From: Brachypodium distachyon | Lineage: Eukaryota; Streptophyta; Magnoliopsida; Poales; Poaceae | Length of the DNA: 64,000 nucleotides | NCBI RefSeq assembly: GCF_000005505.3 | Contig: NC_016135.3 | Coordinates: 27,118,758 to 27,182,757, forward strand | Direction of reading: 5' to 3' | In this document: positions 25,201 through 36,392 of the stretch, piece after piece | How positions within the stretch are numbered: the first letter of the stretch is position 1 | How the letters are laid out: each line of letters starts with the position of its first letter | Made by a program: the position numbers and the translations under genes | The notes under the pieces: generated by a model | What the model was told of the DNA's origin: nothing | The model's input: the letters and a program-made list of their open reading frames with translations, nothing else | Database searches by the model: none

Positions 25201-26413
25201 CAGGCTTGCACGTGCTAGCAGTGCATCATGCTGTAAGACCATTGGAAATTTTCAACCTCCATTTAAGTGTTCTTTATTCAGACGGCCATGTTTTACTTCA
25301 GTTAGATAGGGTTTTGTATAAGCGACCTCTTAAAAAAGTCTGAATCTTTCTGTACCATTTCTCCCACCCAAAAAATAAATTAAAATAACAGATCTTTTCC
25401 GTATAGTGTTACAAAATTAAGCATAACATGTTAGAACTATTTCCTTATTATAACACAACATGTTACTCCCTCCGACCGGTATTACTTGTCTCAAATTTGC
25501 CCAAATACGGATGTATCTATGTGTAAAAAGCGTCTACATACATCTAATATTTCGACAAGTAATTCCAGCCGGAGGGAGTAGAACTATTTCCACTTGCAAG
25601 GTACCGCATGCTGTTAGTTTATTTTTTGTATTCATGTTTTTTCGTTGTTTCAATCGATCATTTTAATTAGTTAGTGTTAAATATAGTCCGACTTGATGCT
25701 TGCAGGATTCTTTTCTTCATTTGACTGGACCGTGCCGTGCAATTGTGTCTCATGAACCTGTTGACATAGAAATCCAGCTAAGGGTAAAGGGTGCAAAAAG
25801 GTCTGTAGATAGACCATTGATGAGTCATGTTTTCACATTCAAAGGTGAATACTTGCATCATTTGCGTTCCAGCTTAGTCAATAATAGGATTTGCACAATT
25901 GAGTTGTCCTACCAACAATTGAAGGAATCAATTCAGGCTACTCTTTTTGGTGTGCGTCTTGCTGAATCATCTCCTTTCGATTTTGGAGTTAGACTCGTGT
26001 GTTCCTCGCTATCTCAAGATCCTAAAGAAGTTGTTGGGTCTGAATTAGAAGTTGTGTTGTTTGATTCCAAGTACGGGGAGATGCCAATGGATAATGGTTA
26101 CCTCAATTTATCAAGGCAGGTTGTTTCAGTGGAACTAAAAGGATTGCTGAGAGTTCATATCCAGACTTACACACCATCTGGTGGTATTGCTGCATGTGGG
26201 GTTGTCTTCATCACTCCTAAAACTTGCAATACAAGTCATCACAGATGTGTGGTTGGTGATTCTAGTGTGGAGTTCACTGTTGCTTGGTCCCTTCTGGTTG
26301 AAGATGAGATGCTCGTTTTGATGAACGGATGCGTTGATCCGTACGAAGTTCTTCCACGTATGCATCCTGATGTGGAGAAGCTACTGGGTTTACCTGAATC
26401 ATCTTGGGGTTGA
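22270..26413 (+). CDS. DUF6598-domain protein (3 exons, 546 aa)
   Basis: A grass-abundant protein family of unknown biochemical function. Exons 22270-22975, 23065-23291 and 25706-26413 join in frame across GT-AG introns (phases 1 and 0). Residues 1 to about 200 form a charged Lys/Glu-rich region with a basic start (SRKRDK), probably helical. The tract FAGYREGWE leads into the DUF6598 domain (about residue 230 to the end): FTHCTPGCIPIDAVVGRTF, then WPLKVYGVVAARD-VDR-RNPLF, then LTGPCRAIV and a conserved C-terminal half ending near SSWG. No signal peptide or membrane segment is seen. The second intron is 2.4 kb and holds a MITE and a tandem duplication. Family assignment is confident; no function can be given. 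Confidence 0.88.
23517..23743. repeat. Tandem duplication of about 109 bp in DUF6598 intron 2
   Basis: Two adjacent diverged copies start CAAAAATGGC at 23517 and 23626. Both contain CTACTGAGTCCACAA, GACACATGTGCTGGTTTT and the shared tail ATTCAGAATATTGTCATGCA. They are non-coding. Confidence 0.85.
25464..25580. mobile_element. Stowaway-type MITE, 117 bp, in DUF6598 intron 2
   Basis: Ends are TACTCCCTCCGACCGGTATT and AATTCCAGCCGGAGGGAGTA, a nearly perfect inverted pair. It inserts 125 bp upstream of exon 3, close to the splice acceptor region. Confidence 0.88.
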
Positions 26414-27382
26414 TGTCATCCCTATCTCACCTCCTCTCTATGCAGGCAATCAAAGTTTAGTTGTATGTTTATCATTTGTCCTTGAACCATTATGTGTAAT
26501 CTTTGTTAGATTTTAAAAGAGATTGTCCGTTTACTGATACTGAATTTGCCGTGATTTTCTAGAGTCTGAATCATGTCAGATCCACATTGATTAATTCACA
26601 CACATATGCCATCAGTCGATGAGATTAAGAGAAGTAATTCCAAATATATAAAGTACACCCCAGAAGCACTTGGCAATCCGTATGTGAAGAAATCACTAAT
26701 TGAACTGAACTTCCAGCTAACCATCATCCATTTTAGCAAATTTACGTGAAGTTAAGGTTTAAAATAGACCTTCGCTCTTTAATTTATCCTCGTTTATCCT
26801 TTTGTCAGAGTAGCTACAATCACTGAACGATCTTCCGTCAGAGTAGCACCAGTTCAAACGATAACGGAGGCTGGAAATGGTGGAGCTCTGGAATGAAAAA
26901 AATTGGGCTTGCTAATCACAAGTGAAGTCACATACAGAATACTGAGACATGTCCTGAAAATCAATGATAAGGGCCTGCAGACAACAACCTCATTGGATTG
27001 TTTTTATCCTTTGATTAATTTAGTGAGCAATCAGTCTTCAGCTCTGGCTGGCTTGCAAACATCAAACAGCAGAAATTAAGTCACAGCGATTTACCTAAAC
27101 AAATTAGCAACACATTTTTTTTCATACCATACCAGTAACCGAAATCCGTCAAATAGCTGGCAATGTAATCACTAAATTGTTACCTACGAAGCTTCTTTTT
27201 TCTTTACATTCTGGTAGTCTTGCAACCACCTTTATGAAGAAGAGAGGATGCTCAGGCCATTACTCAGGACCATTTCAAATGCAAGAGAACTGTCGGCTTT
27301 CACGCTATGTAAAAATATTATGTACAACTAATCTACCAGGCTGAACCTCTGTTCGAGCAGACCGAAACTACTGGAAGCTTCA
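26414..27382. other. Convergent intergenic space
   Basis: Lies between the stop codons of the DUF6598 gene (plus) and the receptor kinase (minus), so both 3' UTRs must be here. AT-rich, with no coding exon or recognised repeat. Confidence 0.7.
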
Positions 27383-30300
27383 TCACTGGGCTAAACTCCG
27401 ATTTTCCGCAATGTCGTCGAGCCACGCGACTAGCTGCTGCGAGGTCGGTCTTGACTTCGGAGCAGCGGTCACGCAGAGGCATGCCATCTCAAGCACCCTG
27501 ATGAGCTCACCTTCATTTGCCTTGTCATGTACATTTGGATGAAAAACCTCGGTCTCCCTGTCTTCTTTCTTCATCTGGAGAACCCAGGACACAACGTCCC
27601 TGCTTCCTTTCGGCCTGCACATGTCCACAGGCCTCCGGCCGGTGAGCAACTCCAGCAGGACGATGCCGAAGCTGTAGATATCGCCCTTGTAAGTTGCTAC
27701 AGGCGACTGCGCGTATTCTGGAGGAATGTAACCCAAGGTTCCCACTACATCTGTGGTGACATGCGTCTCATATGCGCAGATGAGCCTCGCCAACCCGAAA
27801 TCTGCCAGGTGAGCTTCAAAGTTCTCATCCAGGAGGATATTGCTCGACTTGATGTCTCGGTGCAATATGTGCGGCTCACATGACAGGTGCAAGTATGCCA
27901 GCCCCCTTGCTGAACCTCGTGCTATCCGTAGCCTCTTCGGCCAATCCAGCAGTGCACCATCGTCGGCCCTCTCATGAAGCCAGTAATCCAAACTGCCATT
28001 CTCCATATATGAGTAGATCAATAGCCTATCATTGCCGATCTTGCAATACCCTTGCAGCAACACAAGGTTCTTGTGCTGAGCCCGCGAAAGTGTCTCCACC
28101 TCGGCTTGGAACTCCCTCTCAATCTGAGAGTAGTCACCCGAAAGCCGCTTGATTGCAACTCTCCGGCCGTCCGGTAGCGTTGATTTGTAGACAAGGCCAA
28201 AACCGCCACATCCAACTATATATGATTGATCAAAGTGGTTTGTGGACTTCAAGATGTCCTCGATACTGAGATCTTTGTTGTTCTGGAAAAGCAGCACCAA
28301 GCTTGAGTTAGCAGATCCTGAGGAATCTTCAGCATTAGCAACCGCCTTCGGGTTGCGCTCATGCATTCTTGAACGGACAATCCTTGACAAGATCACATAG
28401 GCACTCCACAAGACCAAAATAACAGCCGCTGCAGTTCCTACTCCAAGTGCAACAAGGCTGGCTCTGTTCTTTTTGTGTTGTGCTGTTCCCACAACTGGAG
28501 CCTTCTGAGAGCAGGAGGCATTACGAAGAAGGCAGAGTGCAGAATTTCCCACAAAATCTTCAGTTGCAAATGTTGAAAATTGGCCCCCAGTTGGGACATC
28601 TCCAACCAAATTGTTGTATGACACATCAAACTCGGAGAGGAAATTCAGCTTCGTAAGAGATGATGGTATGCTCCCATTGAGATCATTGTGGGCCAAATTT
28701 AACACTTCCAAGCTCGACATGTTTGACAACTCATCAGGAATGTGCCCTGAGAAGTTGTTGCAGCTCAAGTCCAGCACATGAAGCTTCACAAGACGGCCAA
28801 AGCCTGGCAAGACTGGCCCTGCAAGCAAGTTGTTGGATAGGATCAGCGATGGCGGGAAGCTCCTTACCTGGTTGTACTGCAAACCTTTGCCGGTTGAATT
28901 CTTCTTGATAAATAATGGGAGGTCTTCCGTTGATGCCCGCTCACTCGAGCCATTACTCGAAATCAAACTTCTCATCTGTGTAAAGCTCTCAGGAAGTTCC
29001 CCACTGAATGAATTGTTTGACAGGTCAATGTAGAAGAGATTGTTCAGATTGCCCAACCTTGGGGGGATCCTCCCATTCAACTTGTTCCACGAAATATCCA
29101 GCACATTGAGGCTCTCCAAGGTCTGCAGCCAAGGCGGAATCATGCCGGAGAGCGCGCAGTTCGCCAGGACAAGCACCTGCATGCTCTTGAACCCATTGAT
29201 GCCATCCACCGGCATGGTCTCACCCCCATGGAAGTTCTTGGTGAGCACCAAGCTGGTCAGCTTAGGCAGATTCTGCAACACCCGCAACGCCGACGACAGG
29301 TTCGTAAACCCGTTCCCGGTCAGCGACAGGTACGACAGCGACTTCAGATCCTTGAAGTTCTCCGGCACCTCTCCCTCAAGCTTGTTCCTGGCAAGGTTGA
29401 GCACCCTCAGCTCGGCGCACAGCGCGAGGCCCGGAGGTATGGCGCCACTAAGCTTGTTAGTCCCAACATCCAAAGTGTTCAGCCTTGGCAGCGAACCGAA
29501 GTCGATATCGATCACCCCGGAGAGCGAATTGTTCCTCAGGCTGACCACCTTCAGCATTTGGCAGCTCGACAGAGAGCCGGGTATCGTGCCGTTGAATCCA
29601 TTGGAGGCCAAGTTGAGGGACTCGAGCTTGTTCAGCTTCCCAAACAAATCAGGGATGCCGCCGGAGAACATGTTGTATGACAAGTCGAGCTGCACGAGCT
29701 GCGAGAGGTTACCAAGTCTTTCGTCGAGATTGCCTGTGAGGGAGTTCTCCTGCAGGCTGATCTTCCTCAGTTCCGGCAATGTGTAGAGGTCGGCGGGGAT
29801 GGCCCCCGCCAGGCCATTGCCGTCGAGGGCGAGCTCAGCGAGCGCCTGGCACCGGCCGAGCCCTGCGGGGATTCTGAGCTCGGAGAAGGCGTTCGCCGAG
29901 AGCCGCAGGACCCTGAGCGCGCCGGAGCCGGAGCAGAGGGCGGCGGCGTCGATGGCGCCGGAGAAGCCATTGCCGGAGGCGTCGAGCACGGTGAGGTTCG
30001 CCGCGGCCGGGAACGAAGGGTGCCGGCCGGTGAACCCGTTGTAGGAGACGTTGAGCACCTCGATTGCCGGGAAGAAGGAGGACTCGTTGGGGGCGCCGCC
30101 GGAGCTGGAGGGGACGAAGTCGCCGGAGAGGGAGTTGGCGCTGAGGTCGAGCACCCGGAGCGCTGGGAGCAGCGCGAGCGCCGCCGTGGGGAGCTCGCCG
30201 CGGAGCGCGTTGCGGGAGAGGTTGAGCTCGGCGAGGCTGCGGAGCGAGGCGAGCGAGGGGGAGACGACGCCATGGAGGCTGCGGTTGGAGAGATCCAGCC

Positions 30301-30556
30301 CGATGACGCGCCCGAGGCCGTCGCAGGTGACCCCCGTCCACGCGCAGCACGAGCCGGAGCCGGAGACGGGGGCATCCCAGCCGGCTAGCTGCCCGGCGCC
30401 GGGGGAGCCGTCCAGGCCGTTGGAGAAGGCCCGGAGCGCCGCGAGGTCGGCGGCGTCGCAGGTCTGGTTCAGGGACAACAACAACTGGCCGCCGCCATGG
30501 ACGAGGACGTGGAGCAGGACGGAGACGGCGAGCAGGAGGCGGAAGAAGCCGCCCAT
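27383..30556 (-). CDS. Phytosulfokine-receptor-like LRR receptor kinase (PSKR type, intronless, 1057 aa)
   Basis: Plasma-membrane receptor kinase for the sulfated peptide hormone phytosulfokine or a close relative. The first in-frame ATG is at 30556 and opens a signal peptide (GGFFRLLLAVSVLLHVLVHG). The LRR N-cap carries CCAWTGVTC, followed by about 20 LRRs. These are interrupted near residues 530-560 by the island region (NSTGKGLQYNQVRSFPPSL follows it), which is characteristic of PSKR/PSY1R. A transmembrane helix lies at about 698-722. The kinase has an intact glycine loop (GCGGFGLVYK, about 777), catalytic Lys in VAIKRL (about 803), HRDIKSSN (about 899), ADFGLA (about 919) and GTLGYIPPEYAQ, so it should be active. 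Length and single-exon structure match the family. Whether it is PSKR1 or PSKR2 cannot be decided. Confidence 0.95.
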   Translation of the reverse strand: MGGFFRLLLAVSVLLHVLVHGGGQLLLSLNQTCDAADLAALRAFSNGLDGSPGAGQLAGWDAPVSGSGSCCAWTGVTCDGLGRVIGLDLSNRSLHGVVSPSLASLRSLAELNLSRNALRGELPTAALALLPALRVLDLSANSLSGDFVPSSSGGAPNESSFFPAIEVLNVSYNGFTGRHPSFPAAANLTVLDASGNGFSGAIDAAALCSGSGALRVLRLSANAFSELRIPAGLGRCQALAELALDGNGLAGAIPADLYTLPELRKISLQENSLTGNLDERLGNLSQLVQLDLSYNMFSGGIPDLFGKLNKLESLNLASNGFNGTIPGSLSSCQMLKVVSLRNNSLSGVIDIDFGSLPRLNTLDVGTNKLSGAIPPGLALCAELRVLNLARNKLEGEVPENFKDLKSLSYLSLTGNGFTNLSSALRVLQNLPKLTSLVLTKNFHGGETMPVDGINGFKSMQVLVLANCALSGMIPPWLQTLESLNVLDISWNKLNGRIPPRLGNLNNLFYIDLSNNSFSGELPESFTQMRSLISSNGSSERASTEDLPLFIKKNSTGKGLQYNQVRSFPPSLILSNNLLAGPVLPGFGRLVKLHVLDLSCNNFSGHIPDELSNMSSLEVLNLAHNDLNGSIPSSLTKLNFLSEFDVSYNNLVGDVPTGGQFSTFATEDFVGNSALCLLRNASCSQKAPVVGTAQHKKNRASLVALGVGTAAAVILVLWSAYVILSRIVRSRMHERNPKAVANAEDSSGSANSSLVLLFQNNKDLSIEDILKSTNHFDQSYIVGCGGFGLVYKSTLPDGRRVAIKRLSGDYSQIEREFQAEVETLSRAQHKNLVLLQGYCKIGNDRLLIYSYMENGSLDYWLHERADDGALLDWPKRLRIARGSARGLAYLHLSCEPHILHRDIKSSNILLDENFEAHLADFGLARLICAYETHVTTDVVGTLGYIPPEYAQSPVATYKGDIYSFGIVLLELLTGRRPVDMCRPKGSRDVVSWVLQMKKEDRETEVFHPNVHDKANEGELIRVLEMACLCVTAAPKSRPTSQQLVAWLDDIAENRSLAQ

Positions 30557-31260
30557 CCCCGGCGAGACGCGGCGGCGGCGGCGGCGGGAGTGAGAAAGGC
30601 GGCTCCTTCCCTGACTAAGGGCATGAAATTTCTCGAGCTCACGGGGAAGAAGACACTTCCCGCACCACCGCCCGCTACCGCTAGCCGGAGGAATCAAAAT
30701 CCTCAAGATTCAAGAACGCCTTCCTCAAGATTATACTACTACTCCTAGCAGTGCTCGGCAATTGCGGCGGCAAGATTGAAGCACGCAACTCAGAAAAATT
30801 CCTCGATTTTTTTCCGCTCCGAGATGAAATGAAATCGGTGGCGAGATCTTGCGAAAAGGAGAGGACGAGGAGACAGGGGAGGGAGCGATGGAGGAAGAAG
30901 ATGATGAGCACCCAAGTGGGTGGCAAAGTCAGAAGGGGGAGGAAAGGGACTGCCCCCAGCCTGCATCGGTTTTGACTCGGATGCGTTCTCAGCTCATCCC
31001 AGCTCGTCACACCCGTCAGTCAGTGCGGCCTGGATTCGCTCCTTTGTTTACCACTGTACTCCTGTCGCTTTCTCGCCACTCTAAATTTATTTTCTCGTGT
31101 CTTCTTCTTCTTCTTCTTCTTCTTCTTCTTCTCTCCGTGACGGCGGCGAGGGAGCTGATTTTCTTGGCTAATTGATTGGTGTGGCAGAAGTGAGAAATGG
31201 AGGGATGGAAGGATGTGTGAATTAGATGAGTCGGTCACTCAGGGTGGAGTGGACGGGTTG
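30557..31260 (-). promoter_or_regulatory. Leader and proximal promoter of the PSKR-like gene, with a CTT microsatellite
   Basis: The open frame extends 50 codons upstream of the ATG but without another ATG. A plus-strand (CTT)n run at 31101-31131, about ten units, gives a GAA-rich tract in the gene's promoter. No clear TATA box or transcription start was fixed. Confidence 0.45.
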
Positions 31261-32193
31261 GACTAATTTTGTTGAATTAGATTTAGATCGATAGACAGTG
31301 AGAGGTCAGAGTCAAAAGGGGGCGCACGTACGGCGACAGATGTAATGGATGGGTCGAAATGAAATATTTGACTAATATAAGATCCTGTTATTTGAAATAT
31401 TTGACTACTATACTGTGAGCTAAAAGGATCTCTTCCGTGGGAAAAGTAAAACAAAAACATCCTATATATAGTAATAATTTCAGGAACGAAAGGAGTAGCA
31501 CTCAATCGATATTTGTATCCGTCCAATAAAAATCATCTGATATACAAATCCACGAACAGGTATTTGTAATTGCACGATTTTGAACGCCGGGCTGGCTGGG
31601 AAGAAAAGCCCCTGCAGCTATTCTCTGGTTCATCTTTCCGCGCCGCGTACGGCCTGTTTTAATTAGCTAGCTAGGCTTTTCCATATTCTTGGCTCCAACT
31701 CGCACGCAAAGTTGCAGGATTACTCTGTGAGTCCACGACCCCGCAGCAGCCGGCCGGCTGTTCAACTCCACTGACCAGCTTGAGCTCGTGCTTGTTGGTG
31801 TTGAATTTGTTTGAGAAAAAAAAGTGCGAGCTATATATAGCTAGCTAGCCTATATTCAGCGATGTCTATGTCTCTGCTGTCTGAACACTGCGTGTAATGA
31901 ACTTAATTTGTACAGTTAGTAGCAGTAATAACACGGAGGGAGTACTAAGCAACGGAAAATTAATTATTCCTAGTTAACGACGATGGATCTGGAGCAGCTA
32001 GCGAGCGCACGTTCGTTCGTTCGTAATGCGTGATCGATCGACGGGGATTACAAGTCAAGAATATAAGTACACACGTGCAAGTGGTGCATCGACCACGGAA
32101 GGGTTGGCAAGCAGCATTCACACTTTCCAAAAGGACGTATATATGTACGTCGAGCCGGAGAACACCTACTACTATAGCTCGTACTAATCCTAT

Positions 32194-32378
32194 GCCTTGT
32201 TTGTTTGGTCTTCTGTTTCAGCTTTTGGTGTTTGTAGCAATCTTAAAAACACTTTTCCTGTTTACATATGAAGCTGAGAAGCATCTCTGCACGTGTTTTT
32301 GGTTCTTCTAAACGGAAAAAATGCTTTTGAGATTGTTAGAAGCACCAAAAACTGAAACAGAATTCCAAACAAACAGGC
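32194..32378. mobile_element. Fold-back MITE, about 185 bp
   Basis: The left arm starts GCCTTGTTTGTTTGG and the right arm ends CCAAACAAACAGGC. Subterminal words also pair (CTGTTTCAGCTTTTGGTG against CACCAAAAACTGAAACAG). No clear target duplication was found, so the superfamily is left open. Confidence 0.75.
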
Positions 32379-34074
32379 CGTAGTACAGAAAGAAAGTCCA
32401 CCAACATACGTATGGAAGCTACTCTTTCTGGTTGACTCTTAACTACCAGTAACTAATTACCCATCTAAAACCAGTGCACAGGAGCAGTGTACGTACCAGC
32501 CGCAGGTTCCATCCATCGGCAGACACACATGTATATACACGCAGCTTATTATTAATTGTGCAAGTACTAGTGCTTTCGTAAGTATAAGTGTTTTAGAGAG
32601 AATGAAAAATATTACTGTACTTATGAAATGAAATGAATGGAGTACGTACTTTGGACACAATGATATTAACTTACTAGCTGCCTGCTTAACGTACGTACCA
32701 AGCCTTGCGTCCATGAGAAGCATGTTTATTGCCCGATCGACCTCCAACGACTTTACACGGAAATTTTATTCACATGTCAGTACGCAGAGACGATCGAGTA
32801 GCAATCTAGAAAGAAAACAAAAATCTAGCTAGCCTAGCCAGCCAGTGTGTACACATGCATGCATGGGCCTCTACGTAGTTCGTTGACGAACGACGTGGCC
32901 GCTCGATCAGTCAAAGTCAAACATATACGAGTCTCGACCCATCTCGAACGCCGTGTCAACGTCGGAGCACGGGCTCGAACGATCAAGATCGGGTGGCGTT
33001 GCGTTGCGTGGGATCACGGAAAAGCTAACGGCTCTGAAAAGGATATCGAGGCAACGACCCTATAGCTAGCTAGCCGATGCATGCAACTGGGATCGATCGA
33101 GCTTAATTAATTAAAAATGAACTTGGTTTAGTTATTACTACGTTATCTCAGATCACCAACTCACGTTGCACTACTTCTTGGGCCCACCCACACTGATAAA
33201 GTCAACGTTCACACACACTTAGTCTGTGCATGTGCAGGAATAATTAGTTAATCTCGTTCTCTCTTGGACTTGCGAAACTTTAAACGTACTCTGTCTGCTT
33301 CTTCTTTTCGTCGCAACTACGGACGCCCAAAGTTAAGATATGCATGTCAGCATGTGGCAAGTGTGTATGATGCCATGTGCCAAATGAAGGCCGGCCAGCT
33401 TGGAGTCGGGGAGAAGGAAGCAAAGGTCAGTCGATCGGCATGCAGTACGTACGGCACGTTAGAATTAATTAACAAGTCAGAGGGATTAGTTGGTTTGTTA
33501 TGTTTAATTTGTGGGTATCTAAGATCCTAACCCTAACCCGGTTGGCCGGCCATTAAAATTACAGATATCGGTCGAGCATTGTTTGGTTAATTTGGCAGGT
33601 ACAAGTCCACCACACCACATGCGTGTGTGGAGTGAGATGGCTTGCTTGTAGTGGAATTGTCGTGCACATCTAGAAGAGGAAATTGAGAGAGGGCGAGTGA
33701 TCGTTCTATTCCCTTCGTTACATGCATCTAAATATCTTTTAAAAATACATACATCTATTTTTATCAAATTTGGGACAGAAGAATTATATGAAACAGTGTA
33801 CAGATGCACATATTTCTTTTGTCTCCGATGTGATGACGTCACATCCGAAAGAGATGGATCGAGTCAGCGGTCAGCCACATGCAGAGAGACTGAGAAAGAG
33901 TAGCACGTGGACGCATGCATGCATGCTTGGGTTTGGTCGATGGCCCATGTTCTGTGGCTCGCACAGTCTCGACTGCTAATGCTAGCTAGCTCCATCGATC
34001 GATCGGAAAGGTCATCCATTTCAGTTTGATTACCGTGTCAGCACATATAGATAAGTTCTAACATTTGTAAAGTA

Positions 34075-34338
34075 TTGTCTCTATTTCTAAATGGATGAAG
34101 TTTTAGGTTTGTTCTACGCCAAACTTTAATTTTTTTTGACAAACATATATTTTTTTTATCAAGGTCTAGAATATCAAATAAATGTATTGTGAAAAAATAT
34201 ATATCACAGTTGATTTAATAAGACTGATTTAGAGCTGTAGAAATTAGTAGATTTTTTTAATGAACTTGGTCAGAAGTTTAAGAAGTTTGACTCGGGACAG
34301 ATATAAGACTTTTTACAATTAAGAAGGGAAGAAGTATG
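34075..34338. mobile_element. Degraded Stowaway-type MITE, about 260 bp
   Basis: Starts near CTCTATTTCTAAATGGATGA and includes the interior words AACTTGGTCAGAAGTTTAAG and AAGTTTGACTCGGGACAGAT. These resemble a common grass MITE family whose arms contain CTTGGTCAAACTTT. Its terminal repeats are eroded and the edges are approximate. Confidence 0.45.
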
Positions 34339-36268
34339 ATTACTCATGTAATTAAGACGCCTTAATTAAAACCGGCAAAGACGAGTATTTCATTGAGATT
34401 TTTTAGTTACTTACTAGTAACATGGTGAAAATATGGAGAACATCTCTTTGGACTTTGCATCCTAAGATGCATGCTGTTGAAGTCGTCGAGTGCTTTAGTA
34501 TGAAACAGATAAGTGTGAAAAATAAAGAACAAACATCATACATCCATGACATAAAACTATGGCTAAACCGCTACCATTGGCATATTTGATTTAAAATGGA
34601 TTTCTTCATGTTGAATTAGCATCCATTGCTCGGTTGCGGTAGCCCGTCCTTGCCCTCATTCGCCGTATCAAATAGTTTTAGAGTTGTAAAAGTTCTACTT
34701 TCTAGAGCAGGGAGGAAATTAAAAGAAATTGGGAATATTGCAAATAATTGATTTACCATTTCTTCCAGCAGAATTTTAGTTAGGCCCCGCACCGCCAAGG
34801 AATCAAGTTAAAGGCCCCTTTCTATTCCCAATTGTTGTTCTTACATGTGACTCTGGAGTTTGAAGAGACAGTATATATGATTTGATTCGTCTGAAAGGTG
34901 TACCACAATTATTTCGCTACCATTCCTTGATGCATTGACTAAATGCTACGCTACCTTGGAATATAAATATATCTTTTGTCTCCTGCTGATAGAAAGAAGA
35001 TGCATGGAGTATGTGATTCTGTTCCCCCACTTGCAATATGCAATTCTACTTTAACTGCTGTGGAGTAGGGACTACGACATTGCGACAAGTGCAGCGCTTT
35101 GGAGTTGGAACTTGCAAATACGAAATTTTGTAAAATAATAATACAATTTCGAGCTCAAAGAAGCCTGAGCTCTAAAATGAGTTTTCGTTATACATTATCT
35201 TTTTAATTAACTAGGTAAATACACTTTCCAAAAATATGGACCAAGACGATAAAATCAAGCGGTTGGCTCCACTGTGCCGGTGCTCTGTCAGCATCGCGCC
35301 CTGGGTCTCCGCCGCCCGTATTTACCCATCCACGACCTTCCTCAGTGGACGAAAATACGGTGGAATTAAATATTGTTTTTTTCTTCATCTTTTGCTTCTG
35401 CAATAAGCAAATTTGTTTCTACCACAAGACCTTTTGTTTTTAATCCAGGGCTGCCCAATTTCAACGGTGGAGGAGGTGAGATGACACCACTACTGGTACT
35501 TCTAGTGGAGGTAATTCATTAGTTAATGTCATCTGAACAGGCAAGACTAATAGCAGCAGTAGTAAATTATATGGGGCTGGGGTCTCTAGTGTTGTGATCA
35601 GAAAGTAAAACCGAATCGATCGTGGTACTAACTAACCTAGTGGAGGTTAATGGCTCACGCATGCACGCGTCCTCGATTAGTCGATTGGTCGTTAGTGGAA
35701 AATCAAGTCATTTTTGTGTAGTGTGTGGTCTCATCATTTTGACAGTGCTCTCTAGTCGCTACTAAGCTAGGAGTAAACCAATGAAATAATGTATTAGGAA
35801 ACATCTCGTCTCAAGTGTTGTCCGAGTGCATCAAGTGCTGTGTGGGTGGTGGCCTCTCACTCATGGCCTAGAGTCTAAAAATCTAATCATGGCAACTGTT
35901 CCATGGAGACATGTGTACTCCTGATGTACTCTATCATGCACAGAGAAATTTCAGGCAACTGCTCCATGAAGGCATGTGTACTCCTGATGAACTCAACTTT
36001 ATTTTTGCATAGTTCATCTTTATTTTTGCATTTAATTGAACACGTGCTATTCAATTTTATTTTACTAGTAAGATCTCCGTGCGTTGCTACGGATTGTCAA
36101 ACTCATGTGCGATTCTTCACTGTGTACAACTCACCCCGAGCAAACATAATAACAAGCAAAAATCTATAATTAGCGTAAAATCAGATGAAATGAAGTGATC
36201 TTGAGCCATGTGATAATAACATTAAGTAAACACATGTAATTTTTTTTCTGATGCGTTCTAGTAATGCC

Positions 36269-36392
36269 GGTACATTTTCAGGGATGTTGCATTTACATTT
36301 GTTGTCTTGTACCAAAAGTAGATCAAACATGGTACATTTTCAGGGATGTTGCATTTACATTTGTTGTCTTGTACCAAAAGTAGATCAAAAAT
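36269..36392. repeat. Near-perfect 62-bp tandem duplication
   Basis: Two adjacent copies (36269-36330 and 36331-36392) start GGTACATTTTCAGGGATGTT and differ by about one base, so the duplication is recent. No gene is involved. Confidence 0.93.

Noticed and set aside
29040..29786. Long plus-strand frame opposite the LRR region of the receptor kinase
   Set aside because: It is antisense to well-conserved LRR coding sequence and reflects codon bias of the true gene.
30557..30706. 50-codon upstream extension of the receptor kinase
   Set aside because: It opens with TTG, not ATG, and is Arg-rich without a signal peptide. The ATG at 30556 starts a proper signal peptide.
33524..33541. Second short CCTAACCCTAACCC run
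   Set aside because: Too short to be an interstitial telomere repeat.
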